From contig UQGL01000048.1 in NCBI GenBank assembly GCA_900540595.1, forward strand, positions 1 through 12,045: 12,045 nucleotides of DNA. Reading direction: 5' to 3'. A model generated the notes under the pieces. The model made no database searches. It saw only the letters and a list, made by a program, of their open reading frames with translations, and was not told the DNA's origin. How positions within the stretch are numbered: position 1 is the first letter of the stretch; each line of letters starts with the position of its first letter. The position numbers and the translations under genes are program-made. Positions 1 through 6,700 of the stretch are shown here, one piece after another. The DNA is from an uncultured Oscillospiraceae bacterium (GTDB taxonomy: Bacteria > Bacillota > Clostridia > Oscillospirales > Ruminococcaceae).

Positions 1-28
1 GCGGGGCTCTGCTCCGCCCGCGCCGTCA

Positions 29-49
29 GGGGAAGGCTGCAGCCCTCCC
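29..49. repeat. Imperfect GC-rich hairpin repeat, left-end copy 1
   Basis: GGGGAAGGCT (29-38) faces AGCCCTCCC (41-49) around the perfect palindrome GGCTGCAGCC (35-44). The outer stem has one mismatch. The upstream bases GTCA resemble the GTAGGGG start of the better copies elsewhere in the window, so this may be a decayed member of the same family. The assignment is tentative. Confidence 0.4.
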
Positions 50-73
50 TTGCCCTCCCGTATGCCTACAGTT

Positions 74-101
74 GTAGGGCGGCCTGCCCTCAGGCCACCG
101 C
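74..101. repeat. GTAGGG-type hairpin repeat, left-end copy 2
   Basis: GTAGGGCGG is followed by the stem GGCCTG (81-86) and CAGGCC (91-96) with a CCCT loop, ending in CACCGC. The layout (GTAGGG head, short perfect stem, GC-rich tail) matches the copies at 4930 and 11838-12045. It lies outside any credible gene. Confidence 0.5.
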
Positions 102-120
102 ACTGTGCCTTTAGGTAATC

Positions 121-149
121 GTGGGGGGGCGGCGTCCTCGACGCCCTGC
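121..149. repeat. GTGGGG-type hairpin repeat, left-end copy 3
   Basis: A G-run head (121-129) is followed by the stem GGCGTC (131-136) and GACGCC (140-145) around a 3-nt loop. This is the same architecture as the other short hairpin repeats, with a different stem sequence. It sits just beyond the terminator of the amino acid transporter operon. Confidence 0.5.
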
Positions 150-175
150 AATGATATTTTTACAACCCCATAACC

Positions 176-216
176 AAAAAGCGACCGATGGCACATCACA
201 TACCATCGGTCGCTTT
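176..216 (-). terminator. Rho-independent terminator of the amino acid ABC transporter operon
   Basis: A perfect 14-bp stem, AAAGCGACCGATGG (178-191) with CCATCGGTCGCTTT (203-216), has an 11-nt loop. On the minus strand it is followed by a run of five T (180-176). It lies 11 nt past the ATPase gene stop codon and reads in that direction. This is a textbook intrinsic terminator. Confidence 0.92.
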
Positions 217-227
217 ATTTTACACGC

Positions 228-968
228 TTACGCCTGTCTAAACCGGCTCAGGAACTCAACGGTCTTGGGGTTCTGCGGGCGCTCAAAGATGTCGGCGGGG
301 GTGCCCTCCTCACAGATGACGCCGTCCGCCATGTAGACTACATGGGTAGATACATCGCGGGCAAAGGCCATCTCATGGGTGACGACAAGCATCGTCAACC
401 CCTCCTTGGCCAGCTGGCGCATGACGGCCAGCACCTCGCCCACCATCTGGGGGTCCAGCGCGGAGGTCGGCTCGTCAAACAGCAGTACCTCGGGCTGCAT
501 GGCCAGCGCGCGGGCAATCGCCACACGCTGCTTCTGCCCGCCGGAAAGCTGGCGCGGCTTGGCATGGATATAGGGGGCCATGCCGACCTTCTCCAGATTG
601 TCCAGTGCGGTGCGCTCGGCGGCCTCCTTGTCCATGTGCAGCACATAGCGCAGGCCCGCCGTGCAGTTGTCCAGGACCGTCATATTGTTGAAAAGGTTAA
701 AGCTCTGGAACACCATGCCCACCTTGGCGCGGTAGGCGCATGGGTCGCTGCCCTTGGCCGTGATGTCATTGCCGTGGAACAGCACCTTGCCGTTCGTGGG
801 GGTCTCCAGCAGGTTGATGCAGCGCAGCAGGGTCGATTTGCCGCTGCCGGACGCACCGATGATGCAGGTGACATCGCCGGGGTTGACGGTGAAATCCACA
901 TCGCGCAGAACGACATGGGTGCCGAAGCTCTTGGAGAGGTGGCGTACCTCAATAACAGGCTCAGACAT
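228..968 (-). CDS. Polar amino acid ABC transporter, ATP-binding protein (GlnQ/HisP type)
   Basis: This 246-residue ATPase powers an amino acid importer from the cytoplasmic face of the membrane. The full ABC motif set is visible: Walker [10 protein letters not shown] (38-46), Q-loop Q88, signature LSGGQ (141-145), Walker B VLLFD (161-165) with catalytic E166, D-loop SALD (169-172) and switch H198. Length and sequence fit the polar amino acid (PAAT) group typified by GlnQ, HisP and ArtP. The ATG at 968 has a GGGAGG ribosome binding site 8 nt upstream. It overlaps the end of the permease gene by 8 bases, so translation is probably coupled. It is the last gene of the operon and is followed by a strong terminator. 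The exact amino acid carried cannot be read from this subunit. Confidence 0.96.
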   Translation of the reverse strand: MSEPVIEVRHLSKSFGTHVVLRDVDFTVNPGDVTCIIGASGSGKSTLLRCINLLETPTNGKVLFHGNDITAKGSDPCAYRAKVGMVFQSFNLFNNMTVLDNCTAGLRYVLHMDKEAAERTALDNLEKVGMAPYIHAKPRQLSGGQKQRVAIARALAMQPEVLLFDEPTSALDPQMVGEVLAVMRQLAKEGLTMLVVTHEMAFARDVSTHVVYMADGVICEEGTPADIFERPQNPKTVEFLSRFRQA

Positions 969-1785
969 GGGCTGCGCCTCCCTTCATATCCAGATTCTGG
1001 GACTCATGGTTCGGGTCCGGGGCGTTGTACATGCCGCTGGTGTAGGCCAGCGAGTCGGTCGTGTTCAGGTCATAGTTCTGCGGGCCGTCCAGCGCTTTCT
1101 CCCACAGGCGCAGCAGGTAGCTGGCGAACAGGGTCATCGTCAGGTAGATGACCATGACGATGGCAGCGCTCTCAAAGTAGGTGTACAGTGCGCCGACCAC
1201 GCTCTTGTGGACAAAGAACAAATCGGTGATCGAGATGACCGACAGCACCGAGGTGTCCTTGATGTTGATGATGAAGTTGTTGCCGATCTGCGGGATGATG
1301 TTGCGCAGCGCCTGCGGCAGAATGACATGGAGCATCGTCTGCCAGTGGTTCATGCCGATGGCCTTGGCACCCTCGGTCTGGCCCGGGTCGATGGACACGA
1401 TGCCGCCGCGGACTGTCTCCGCCATATAGGCACCGGTGTTGATGGAAACGATGAAGAAGCCTGCCTGCCACATACCCATCTTGATGCCGAACACCTGCAA
1501 AAGACCGTAGTAGATGAACACGGCCTGCACGATCATCGGCGTACCGCGGAACAGCTCCACATAGCAGCGCAGGAAGATGTGCAGGATTTTCAGCAGTACA
1601 CGCTTCCACGCCGGGTCGCGCTGCTTGTCGATGGGGATGGTCTGCAGTGCGCCGACCGCAAAGCCGATCAGGCAGCCGAAAAATGTGCCGACCAGCGCCA
1701 GCAGCAGGGTCGTGCCCGCGCCGCGCAGATACGAAAAGCCGTACTTCTGCAGCACTGTGGCACAGTTCATGAAAAAGTCTTGCAT
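961..1785 (-). CDS. Polar amino acid ABC transporter, permease (HisM/GlnP type)
   Basis: This 274-residue integral membrane protein forms the translocation pore, probably as a homodimer because the operon encodes only one permease. Hydrophobic segments lie at about 23-50, 84-100, 107-132, 161-190 and 203-225. The FRGTP motif (79-83), conserved in PAAT permeases, is present. So is the EAA loop that docks on the ATPase (about 138-168: EGAKAIG, then [10 protein letters not shown]). A hydrophilic tail of about 40 residues follows the last membrane segment; tails of this kind vary within the family. The start is set by AAGGAG 6 nt before the ATG. It follows the binding-protein gene after an 80-nt gap containing a hairpin, and overlaps the ATPase gene at its 3' end. 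Confidence 0.95.
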   Translation of the reverse strand: MQDFFMNCATVLQKYGFSYLRGAGTTLLLALVGTFFGCLIGFAVGALQTIPIDKQRDPAWKRVLLKILHIFLRCYVELFRGTPMIVQAVFIYYGLLQVFGIKMGMWQAGFFIVSINTGAYMAETVRGGIVSIDPGQTEGAKAIGMNHWQTMLHVILPQALRNIIPQIGNNFIINIKDTSVLSVISITDLFFVHKSVVGALYTYFESAAIVMVIYLTMTLFASYLLRLWEKALDGPQNYDLNTTDSLAYTSGMYNAPDPNHESQNLDMKGGAAHV

Positions 1786-1826
1786 GAAATTCTCCTTTGT
1801 GATTTCTTCACTTTACCAACACCGAA

Positions 1827-1853
1827 GCCCCTGCCGCACAAAACGGCAGGGGC
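1827..1853 (-). other. Intercistronic hairpin between the binding-protein and permease genes
   Basis: A perfect 10-bp GC-rich stem, GCCCCTGCCG (1827-1836) with CGGCAGGGGC (1844-1853), has a 7-nt loop. It begins 12 nt past the binding-protein stop. No T-run follows it on the minus strand, so it is not a classical terminator. In other importer operons such hairpins protect the upstream message and raise binding protein over membrane subunits. That role is inferred here. Confidence 0.7.
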
Positions 1854-1865
1854 AGGCGGGCAAAA

Positions 1866-2762
1866 TTACTCGCTCAGGGGCTGAACGCTGATGGCATCGT
1901 CCATCATGGCGTTGTAATCGTCAGCGGTCATCGTGGACAGGACCTCGTTGATGGCGCTCTGCAGGGCGGTGTTGCCCTTCTTCATCGAGATGCCGATGTT
2001 GATGTCCTCCTCGCTGACCTTGAAGTCATTGTCGCCGCCGCCGAAGTCCAGCAGCGTGAAGTCGGGGTAGGCGACCAGCGCGGCCTGCGCGGTGGGACGG
2101 TCGGTGACAACGATGTCGCAGGCACCGCTGTTCAGGGCCACCAGCATGGCGGGCGCGGTCTCCTGCGCGGGCAGGATATTGGCGTTCTCGATCTGGGGCA
2201 GGCAGGTATCATACCAGATGGTGCCCAGCTGGCTGGTAGCGGTCGCACCGGCCAGATCGGCCACGCTCGCCGCATTGGCGTAGGCGCTGTCCTTCTTCGT
2301 CAGGGTGACGATCGAGGCGTAGTAGTAAGGGTTGCTGAAATCGACCTGTGCAGCGCGCTCAGCCGTGATGGACTGACCGGCGATGACGCAGTCCACATCG
2401 CCGCTCATGACGGCGGGAATCAGGCTGTCCCAGTCCAGCTTGACGATCTGGACCTGCTGGCCCAGTGCCTCGCCGATCTTCTTGGCCATCATGACGTCGT
2501 AGCCATAGGCGTAGTCGCTGGAGCCGCGGATCGCAACGGCACCGTTGGAATCATCGCTCTGGGTCCAGTTGTAGGGGGCGTAAGCGCACTCCATCGCAAC
2601 GGTCAGGGTGGTGGGGTCGCCGTCGCCGTCCGGGGCACCGGCAGCATCCGCAGTGCTCTCAGCAGCAGGGGCGGCGGAGGTGGCGGCGCTGGAGCCGCAG
2701 GCGGTCAGACCGGCGGCCAGCAAACCGGCCATGGTCAGGGCAAGCATTTTCTTGAGCTTCAT
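1866..2762 (-). CDS. Amino acid ABC transporter substrate-binding lipoprotein
   Basis: This 298-residue extracellular binding protein delivers a polar amino acid to the permease. It starts with a lipoprotein signal peptide: charged MKLKK, a hydrophobic core, and the lipobox LTAC with the lipidated cysteine at 22. A low-complexity Ala/Ser/Asp linker follows to about residue 50. The mature part is a family 3 solute-binding fold (SBP_bac_3), with GYDVMMAKKIGEAL (87-100) and SITAERAAQVDFSNPYY (131-147) as recognisable motifs. The start at 2762 is chosen because AAGGAG lies 8 nt upstream and the signal peptide begins there. A longer frame opening with TTG at 2810 adds 16 residues that do not fit a signal peptide. 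Cysteine, glutamine, arginine and others remain possible substrates. Confidence 0.95.
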   Translation of the reverse strand: MKLKKMLALTMAGLLAAGLTACGSSAATSAAPAAESTADAAGAPDGDGDPTTLTVAMECAYAPYNWTQSDDSNGAVAIRGSSDYAYGYDVMMAKKIGEALGQQVQIVKLDWDSLIPAVMSGDVDCVIAGQSITAERAAQVDFSNPYYYASIVTLTKKDSAYANAASVADLAGATATSQLGTIWYDTCLPQIENANILPAQETAPAMLVALNSGACDIVVTDRPTAQAALVAYPDFTLLDFGGGDNDFKVSEEDINIGISMKKGNTALQSAINEVLSTMTADDYNAMMDDAISVQPLSE

Positions 2763-2808
2763 CTTGAACTCTCCTTTACCTTTATAAGTTTTTCCCTCAT
2801 ATTCATGC

Positions 2809-2845
2809 AAAAAGCCCCGGCGTCCTGATTGCGGATACCGGAGCT
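2809..2845 (-). terminator. Terminator-like hairpin in the leader of the ABC transporter operon
   Basis: On the minus strand AGCTCCGG (2845-2838) pairs with CCGGGGCT (2820-2813), with one G-U pair and a 17-nt loop that can pair further. Five T follow (2813-2809). It lies downstream of the operon's likely promoter and 47 nt before the binding-protein start. It is therefore either a leader attenuator or the terminator for cstA read-through, or both. Confidence 0.65.
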
Positions 2846-2904
2846 TGAAACATGATTTTGCCGGATAGCGCAGCGTGCGGCCGCGCCCTTGCGGCTATGC
2901 ATAA

Positions 2905-2933
2905 ATATTACTCTATAGGAGCCGGTTTGTCAA
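2905..2933 (-). promoter_or_regulatory. Promoter of the amino acid ABC transporter operon
   Basis: A perfect -35 box TTGACA (2933-2928), a 17-nt spacer and a -10 box TAATAT (2910-2905) give a predicted start near 2898 and a leader of about 135 nt. The -35 begins only 13 nt after the cstA stop codon. No other comparable promoter was seen before the binding-protein gene. Confidence 0.75.
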
Positions 2934-2946
2934 GTGCCGATTACAC

Positions 2947-4677
2947 TCAAACAGTGGCTTTTGCTTCGGGCGCATCGCAGGTGGTGTAGCTCTTGACGCT
3001 GTGGAACACAATGTTCAGGCCCAGCACGATCAGCAGCACTGCAAGGATCAGCTGCAGGCCGTTGGCGATAAAGACAGCGCCCCAAGTGGTCTCACCGGCA
3101 GGGATGGCGGTGGACGCAGCTGCGGAGATGGCCTTGACCATCGCAATCAGGCGCTGCACCAGTGCGGTGAAGGTGACGCAGAGCATGATGACCAGCGGCG
3201 GGAAGAGCATCTTGTTGTTGCGGCCCGTGACCTTGAGGAAGACGCACAGGGTAGCCAGAACCAGCGCACTGAGCAGCTGGTTGGCGGAGCCGAACAGCGG
3301 CCAGATGTTGGCATAGCCGATCTGGGTCAGGATAAAGCCGAACACCAGCGTGATGAAGGTGGAGAAGTAGACATTGCAGCACAGCTTGCGCCAGCCCTCT
3401 GCATGCTCCATATCATCGACACTGAACAGCTCCTGAAAGCTCATGCGGCCGATACGGGCCACGGCGTCCAGACTGGTCAGTGCCAGCGCGGAAACGCACA
3501 TCGTCATAAAGACAGTTGCAATCGAAACGGGCACGCCGAACATCTCAAAGAAACCGGCAACGCCGCGGCTGAAGATCTGGAACGGGGTACCGGTGGCGGG
3601 GGTGCCGTCCGCAGCGGCGGCAGCACCGGCAACACACAGGGCGAGGACAGCCAGCAGGCTCTCAAGCACCATGGCGCCGTAGCCGACCTTGAGCATATCC
3701 TTCTCATTCTCAACGGTCTTGGAGGAGGTGCCGGAGGAAACCAGGCTGTGGAAGCCGGAGACGGCACCGCAGGCGACCGTGACAAAGAGGATAGGGAACA
3801 TGGTGCCCAGTTTGGCATTGTTGAAGCCGGTAAAGACGGGCAGGTTCATCGTGGGATGGGCGACCAGCAGGCCGATGACGGCACCGGCGATCATTGCGCC
3901 GAACATGAAGGTGGTCATGTAGTCGCGGGGCTGCTTGAGCATCCACATCGGCAGAACCGCGGCAAAGAAGATGTAAACGAAGGTGATGTAGCTCCATGCG
4001 GCCTTGCCGAACACCAGCGGGCAGTTCATGCCGATGGCAAAGGACAGGACGATGAAGATGATACCGATGACGGCCTCGCGCCAGCCGGAGAAGTTGAACT
4101 TCTTCTGGATGAAGCCGAACACAACGGCGAACACCATGAACATGATGGAGACCATGCCGGCCGCACCGTTTGTGAAGGCAGCCTCGACCTGTGCGCCCTC
4201 TGCATCAAAGGCGTTGAAGGTGCCGGCAACCATGTCTGCAAAGGCAGCAATGACGATGCCGCAGAACAGCCAGCAGAACAGCAGAAACAGCTTGCGGCCG
4301 GTCTTGCCGATGTACTTCTCAATCAGCAGGCCCATCGACTTGCCGTCGTTCTTGACGGAAGCGTACAGAGCGCCGAAGTCAGTGACAGCGCCGAAGAAAA
4401 CGCCGCCGATCAGCACCCAGAGCAGCACAGGCAGCCAGCCGAAGGCCGCAGCCTGAATGGCACCGGTAACAGGGCCGGCACCGGCAATGGAGGAGAACTG
4501 GTGTGCAAACACCGTCCAGCCGTTGGTGGGAACATAATCCTTGCCATCCTCCAGCCGCACAGCAGGAGTCTTGGCGTTGGGGTCAACACCCCAGGTCTTG
4601 GCGAGCCAACGACCGTATCCGGCGTACGCACATACCAGAACGACCGCGGCAATCAGAACGATTACAAGCGTATTCAT
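2947..4677 (-). CDS. cstA: CstA-family carbon starvation transporter
   Basis: This 576-residue polytopic membrane protein belongs to the CstA family. E. coli members take up pyruvate with protons, and CstA has also been tied to peptide uptake in other bacteria. The family signature region is clear: GWTVFAHQFSSIAGAGPVTG (53-72), then a Gly-rich stretch ending GAVTDFGALYASVKNDGKSMG (96-116). The central block SLVSSGTSSKTVENEKDML followed by VGYGAMVLES is also typical. The protein is shorter than E. coli CstA (about 700 residues), as clostridial members often are. The ATG at 4677 is preceded by GAGGG about 10 nt upstream. Tandem in-frame stops end the gene (TGA at 2949, TAA at 2943). It is probably transcribed alone from the promoter at 4756-4728. 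Whether the substrate is pyruvate or peptides cannot be decided here. Confidence 0.93.
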   Translation of the reverse strand: MNTLVIVLIAAVVLVCAYAGYGRWLAKTWGVDPNAKTPAVRLEDGKDYVPTNGWTVFAHQFSSIAGAGPVTGAIQAAAFGWLPVLLWVLIGGVFFGAVTDFGALYASVKNDGKSMGLLIEKYIGKTGRKLFLLFCWLFCGIVIAAFADMVAGTFNAFDAEGAQVEAAFTNGAAGMVSIMFMVFAVVFGFIQKKFNFSGWREAVIGIIFIVLSFAIGMNCPLVFGKAAWSYITFVYIFFAAVLPMWMLKQPRDYMTTFMFGAMIAGAVIGLLVAHPTMNLPVFTGFNNAKLGTMFPILFVTVACGAVSGFHSLVSSGTSSKTVENEKDMLKVGYGAMVLESLLAVLALCVAGAAAAADGTPATGTPFQIFSRGVAGFFEMFGVPVSIATVFMTMCVSALALTSLDAVARIGRMSFQELFSVDDMEHAEGWRKLCCNVYFSTFITLVFGFILTQIGYANIWPLFGSANQLLSALVLATLCVFLKVTGRNNKMLFPPLVIMLCVTFTALVQRLIAMVKAISAAASTAIPAGETTWGAVFIANGLQLILAVLLIVLGLNIVFHSVKSYTTCDAPEAKATV

Positions 4678-4727
4678 TTGAATGAATCCCTCTTTCCTAA
4701 TAGATTTTACAATCGCTTGTGCACTTT

Positions 4728-4756
4728 ACTTTACTGCGATGTTCTTTGTTTGTCAA
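4728..4756 (-). promoter_or_regulatory. Promoter of the cstA-family gene
   Basis: TTGACA (4756-4751), a 17-nt spacer and TAAAGT (4733-4728) lie about 50 nt upstream of the start codon in an AT-rich stretch. The -35 is perfect and the -10 matches four of six consensus positions. It overlaps a near-perfect palindrome (4750-4770). Confidence 0.7.
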
Positions 4757-4770
4757 CACATTGTTCACAA
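4750..4770. promoter_or_regulatory. Operator-like inverted repeat overlapping the cstA -35 box
   Basis: TTGTCAACA (4750-4758), CAT, TGTTCACAA (4762-4770): two 9-bp arms with eight of nine positions matching. One arm contains the -35 hexamer, so a bound dimeric repressor would block RNA polymerase. The regulator is unknown. Confidence 0.5.
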
Positions 4771-4839
4771 AATAGCAATATGCTGATTTTTGGTGCAAAA
4801 TGTAGAAAATTTGTGGTTTGTTTTGTCTGCTTTGCTGCG

Positions 4840-4868
4840 TTGACAAAGGGAGAAGGAGGGGATAGTAT
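4840..4868 (+). promoter_or_regulatory. Promoter of the GH13 gene
   Basis: TTGACA (4840-4845), a purine-rich 17-nt spacer, then TAGTAT (4863-4868). The predicted transcript start near 4875 gives a leader of about 180 nt before the GH13 start codon. A closer alternative TATTAT at 5033 lacks a -35 box at the right distance. Confidence 0.6.
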
Positions 4869-4929
4869 AGGGGTAGAAACGGATGAAACATTTCCATGCT
4901 CGTGAAGCGGCAAACTGACAGGGAGCGCC

Positions 4930-4955
4930 GTAGGGGCGGATTCCATATCCGCCCG
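4930..4955. repeat. GTAGGGG hairpin repeat within the GH13 leader
   Basis: GTAGGGG (4930-4936) leads into the stem GGGCGGAT (4934-4941) and ATCCGCCC (4947-4954) with a 5-nt loop. It has the same form as the array at 11838-12045. It falls between the predicted promoter and the start codon, so it would be part of the GH13 mRNA leader. Confidence 0.7.
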
Positions 4956-5055
4956 TGGCCGTGCGCGGCGGGAAAACCTCCCGAACGCACAGGAAATGCG
5001 CCCTGCGGTCTGCCGCGGATATTTTATCTGTCTATTATAGTAAAGGAGACATCTC

Positions 5056-6624
5056 ATGAAACAGTGGCTGAAAGACGCAGTGTTCTATGAAATCTACCCC
5101 CAGAGCTTCTATGATACCAACGGCGACGGTATCGGCGACCTGCAGGGCATCATCGCCAGGCTCGACTATATCAGGGATCTGGGCTGCAATGCCCTGTGGA
5201 TCAACCCCTGCTTTGATTCGCCGTTCAAGGATGCGGGCTATGATGTGCGCGACTACAAAAAGATCGCCCCGCGCTACGGCACGAACGAGGACGCCGCCGC
5301 GCTGTTCAGGGCCGCGCATGAGAAGGGCATCCGTGTGCTGTTCGACCTGGTGCCCGGCCACACGAGCGAGGAACACCCGTGGTTCAAGGCCAGCTGCAAG
5401 CCCGGGCACAACGAATACTCGGACCGCTTTATCTGGACGGATTCCTGCTTTGCCTCCGGCGACGGGATGCCGTTCATCGGCGGCGAGACCGAACGCAACG
5501 GCACGTATATCCTGAACTTCTTCAAGTGCCAGCCTGCTCTGAACTACGGCTATGGAAAGATCAACCAGAAGTGGCAGAAGCCCACCGACGACCCCGCCTG
5601 CGTGGCAACGGTGGAGGCCATGAAGGACGTCATGCGATTCTGGCTGGACATGGGCTGCGACGGCTTCCGCGTCGATATGGCGTCGAGCCTTGTAAAGAAT
5701 GACACTAAGAACAAAAAGTACACCTGCAAAATCTGGCGCAATATCCGGGATATGCTGGATGTCGAGTACCCCGAGGCCGCGCTCATCGCCGAGTGGAACG
5801 GCCCGCGCATGTCGCTGAAAAACGGCTTTGACATGGACTTTTATCTCAATTGGCAGGGCAACGGCTACAGCTGGCTCATGCGCAACTATGACGGTGCGAT
5901 GGACTCGAACCCGCACAACATCGGCAAGGCGTACTTCTGCAAGAACTCCGGCACCGGCATTGACAAATTCCTGGACGAGTATCTGCCGGCCTACAAGGCC
6001 ACCCACAAGGACGGTCTGTGGTGCTTCATCACCTGCAACCATGACACGATCCGCCCCTCCGCGGGCCTGACGACTGACGAGCTGCGGCTGGCCTACGCAA
6101 CAATTTTCACGCTGCCCGGTGCGCCCTTCGTCTACTACGGTGACGAGATCGGTATGCGCTATCTGCCGCTGCCCACCAAGGAGGGCGGCTACTTCCGCAC
6201 GGGCTCCCGCACGCCGATGCAGTGGGACGACACGGCCAACCACGGCTTCTCCACCGCCGACGCACAGGATATCTATCTGCCTGTGGACACTGCCGCCGAT
6301 GCGCCCACCGTGGCCGCTCAGGCGGACGACCCCGACAGCCTGCTGAACAGCGTGAAGTCGCTGCTGGCTTTCCGTCATGCACACGCTGACCTGAATGCAG
6401 ACGCGCCGTTCAAGGTGCTGTACGCACCCAAGGCGAAGGGCGACTACCGCCCGTTCGTCTGGCAGCGCGGCGATCTGATCTGCGCCGTCAACCCGGCGGG
6501 TGTCTCCATCGAGCTGCCGCTGGATCTGGCCGAGGATCTGAAAATTCAGTACACGATCGGCAAGGCGGAGATCGTCAACGACACGCTGTCTCTGGGCGCA
6601 CAGAGCTTTGCTATTTTGGGATAA
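5056..6624 (+). CDS. GH13-family glycoside hydrolase (alpha-glucosidase/trehalose synthase-like)
   Basis: This 522-residue cytoplasmic enzyme acts on alpha-glucosidic bonds of small oligosaccharides; no signal peptide is visible. A calcium-loop motif DTNGDGIGD (20-28) precedes the GH13 regions. Region I is DLVPGH (97-102), region II GFRVD with nucleophile D207, region III AEWNG with acid E246, and region IV NHD (328-330). QPALN (159-163) sits where oligo-1,6-glucosidase and trehalose synthase relatives have QPDLN. RTPMQWD (385-391) is also typical of that group. All catalytic carboxylates are present, but region I has Gly where Asn is usual. The ATG at 5056 has AAGGAG 7 nt upstream. The gene is monocistronic, transcribed away from cstA and ended by a bidirectional terminator. 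Exact substrate unknown: alpha-glucosidase, isomaltase, sucrose hydrolase and trehalose synthase are all possible. Confidence 0.92.
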   Translation: MKQWLKDAVFYEIYPQSFYDTNGDGIGDLQGIIARLDYIRDLGCNALWINPCFDSPFKDAGYDVRDYKKIAPRYGTNEDAAALFRAAHEKGIRVLFDLVPGHTSEEHPWFKASCKPGHNEYSDRFIWTDSCFASGDGMPFIGGETERNGTYILNFFKCQPALNYGYGKINQKWQKPTDDPACVATVEAMKDVMRFWLDMGCDGFRVDMASSLVKNDTKNKKYTCKIWRNIRDMLDVEYPEAALIAEWNGPRMSLKNGFDMDFYLNWQGNGYSWLMRNYDGAMDSNPHNIGKAYFCKNSGTGIDKFLDEYLPAYKATHKDGLWCFITCNHDTIRPSAGLTTDELRLAYATIFTLPGAPFVYYGDEIGMRYLPLPTKEGGYFRTGSRTPMQWDDTANHGFSTADAQDIYLPVDTAADAPTVAAQADDPDSLLNSVKSLLAFRHAHADLNADAPFKVLYAPKAKGDYRPFVWQRGDLICAVNPAGVSIELPLDLAEDLKIQYTIGKAEIVNDTLSLGAQSFAILG

Positions 6625-6654
6625 GGCTGAAAGACGCCGCTTCTGACGGATACA

Positions 6655-6696
6655 AAAAATCGCAGCCCCGATTTCATCATCGGGACTGCGATTTTT
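6655..6696. terminator. Bidirectional terminator between the GH13 and nitroreductase genes
   Basis: Stem AAAAATCGCAG (6655-6665) with CTGCGATTTTT (6686-6696), extended by CCCGAT (6667-6672) with ATCGGG (6679-6684) after one mismatch, around a TTCATC loop. T-runs occur on both strands. It lies centrally in the 76-bp gap between two convergent genes and can end both transcripts. Confidence 0.93.
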
Positions 6697-6700
6697 ACTT

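Noticed and set aside
754..1884. 376-codon plus-strand open frame across the ABC ATPase and permease genes
   Set aside because: It spans two real genes and their junction on the other strand, with no domain and no ribosome binding site.
2783..2811. Second promoter (TTGCAT, 17 nt, TTATAA) just before the binding-protein gene
   Set aside because: The -35 is poor, and the predicted start would fall inside the ribosome binding site, leaving no usable leader.
4750..4770. Rex redox-repressor site at the cstA promoter
   Set aside because: One half reads TTGTGAA like a Rex half-site, but the distance between the halves is 7 rather than the 4 nt I know for Rex, and the other half deviates. Only a generic operator is supported.
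3001..4905. 634-codon plus-strand open frame opposite cstA
   Set aside because: It lies antisense to a clear CstA family gene. Its translation is a polar, low-complexity mix rich in His, Gln, Asp and Gly, typical of the complement of a GC-rich membrane-protein gene. It has no credible ribosome binding site.
5035..6384. 449-codon minus-strand open frame opposite the GH13 gene
   Set aside because: The GH13 reading frame has full catalytic motifs and a ribosome binding site. The antisense frame shows no family features.
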